From NCBI RefSeq assembly GCF_028823685.1, contig NZ_JAPEHZ010000005.1, forward strand, positions 1 to 64,000: a stretch of 64,000 bases of DNA, written 5' to 3'. Position numbers and translations under genes: made by a program. The DNA is from Tenacibaculum sp. L6 (GTDB taxonomy: Bacteria > Bacteroidota > Bacteroidia > Flavobacteriales > Flavobacteriaceae). Position 1 is the stretch's first letter. Every line of letters begins with the position of its first letter. Shown here one piece after another: positions 63,771 to 64,000 of this stretch. The notes under the pieces were generated by a model. The model was not told the origin of the DNA, did not search any database, and saw only the letters and a list, made by a program, of their open reading frames with translations.

Positions 63771-63938
63771 ATGTTAAAGTTTGTAAAAAACCATATGGAA
63801 ACAATTGCAGGTATTGAAATATACCCAATTATTTCACTAACCATATTCTTTACATTTTTCGTAGTGTTATTTTGGTGGGTATTTACAGCCAAGAAAGAAT
63901 ATATAAGTAGTGTAAGCGAATTACCTTTAGATAATTAG
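63771..63938 (+). CDS. ccoQ: cbb3-type cytochrome oxidase subunit CcoQ/subunit 3
   Basis: A 55-residue protein beginning MLKFVKNHMETIAGIEIYPI with one membrane helix (LTIFFTFFVVLFWWVFTA) followed by KKEYISSVSELPLDN. Size, single helix and place between ccoNO and ccoP are those of CcoQ, which stabilises the oxidase. It starts 5 bases after the ccoNO stop. Identification rests on position and general features more than on conserved residues. Confidence 0.85.
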   Translation: MLKFVKNHMETIAGIEIYPIISLTIFFTFFVVLFWWVFTAKKEYISSVSELPLDN

Positions 63939-63952
63939 TAAAATTAAACAAG

Positions 63953-64000
63953 ATGAAAAAATATTTTCAATCTATAGTATATATCATTTTTGTTGCAGTA
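63953..64000 (+). CDS. ccoP: start of cbb3 oxidase subunit III CcoP, cut by window edge
   Basis: ATG at 63953 begins MKKYFQSIVYIIFVAV and remains open to the end of the window (16 codons). Its place directly after ccoQ and the start of a membrane helix fit CcoP, the di-haem c subunit. Only position and the first residues support this; the haem motifs lie beyond the window. Confidence 0.7.
   Translation, partial: MKKYFQSIVYIIFVAV

Overview
The window reads as a chromosomal segment of a marine Flavobacteriaceae bacterium (Bacteroidetes), most likely Tenacibaculum or a close relative. The reasons are low GC with A/T-rich third positions, near absence of Shine-Dalgarno sequences except before rpsU, promoters of the TANNTTTG type, the ribosomal and RNA polymerase protein sequences, a fused E1 alpha/beta 2-oxoacid dehydrogenase, a fused CcoNO cytochrome oxidase subunit, and many SPII lipoproteins. 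No phage, insertion sequence, CRISPR array or rRNA operon is seen.

Layout. 1-2400: the start of a NucS-like nuclease gene cut by the window edge, then two lipoproteins (META domain; PliI-type lysozyme inhibitor). 2500-9050: a beta-oxidation operon marR-fadN-fadA-[four-helix-bundle gene]-fadE, with two palindromes in front of marR. 9150-13800: an ABC exporter pair, an MscS channel, a fragment of a second four-helix-bundle gene, and a sigma-54 activator without a DNA-binding domain. 13870-17700: peroxide defence (katG divergent from peroxiredoxin, thioredoxin and DUF6952 genes). 17700-22500: a LysR/LysE pair, a decayed gene, a small basic protein, a YciI-like protein, a frameshifted sodium:solute symporter and a nitroreductase. 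22500-34000: DUF2851, the 2-oxoacid dehydrogenase fusion, a surface protein that looks like a dead M1 peptidase on a beta-barrel, a LOG-family protein, an esterase and uvrA. 34000-39400: PspC/K+ channel pair, an alanine:sodium symporter, an HhH protein, and a second acyl-CoA dehydrogenase followed by a duplicated tail.

39450-54750 is the core information-processing block: rpsU with a strong Shine-Dalgarno, a Xer recombinase, hpf, tRNA-Thr/Tyr/Gly/Thr, tuf, tRNA-Trp, secE, nusG, rplKAJL, rpoBC, DUF3467. rplA carries a 5-nt insertion near its start. 54790-64000 is a micro-aerobic respiration region: an FNR/CRP-type regulator, the copper ATPase ccoI (frameshifted), a cupin, deoC, deoD, hemN, ccoS, ccoNO, ccoQ and the start of ccoP. 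Two palindromes of the form AAAnnTGA-N6-TCAnnTTT sit at exactly the same distance from the -7 elements of ccoI and ccoS, so the regulator probably switches on both.

The most unusual signal is a family of intergenic tracts built from degenerate 7-nt or 8-nt words kept in register (2454-2485, 4478-4505 with 4854-4889, 12593-12628, 21765-21814, 58979-59141). One pair brackets an intact four-helix-bundle gene in inverted orientation. Another follows a four-helix-bundle gene fragment. One is an empty inverted pair. Together they suggest a small mobile or replicating element related in design to the 23S rRNA intervening sequences.
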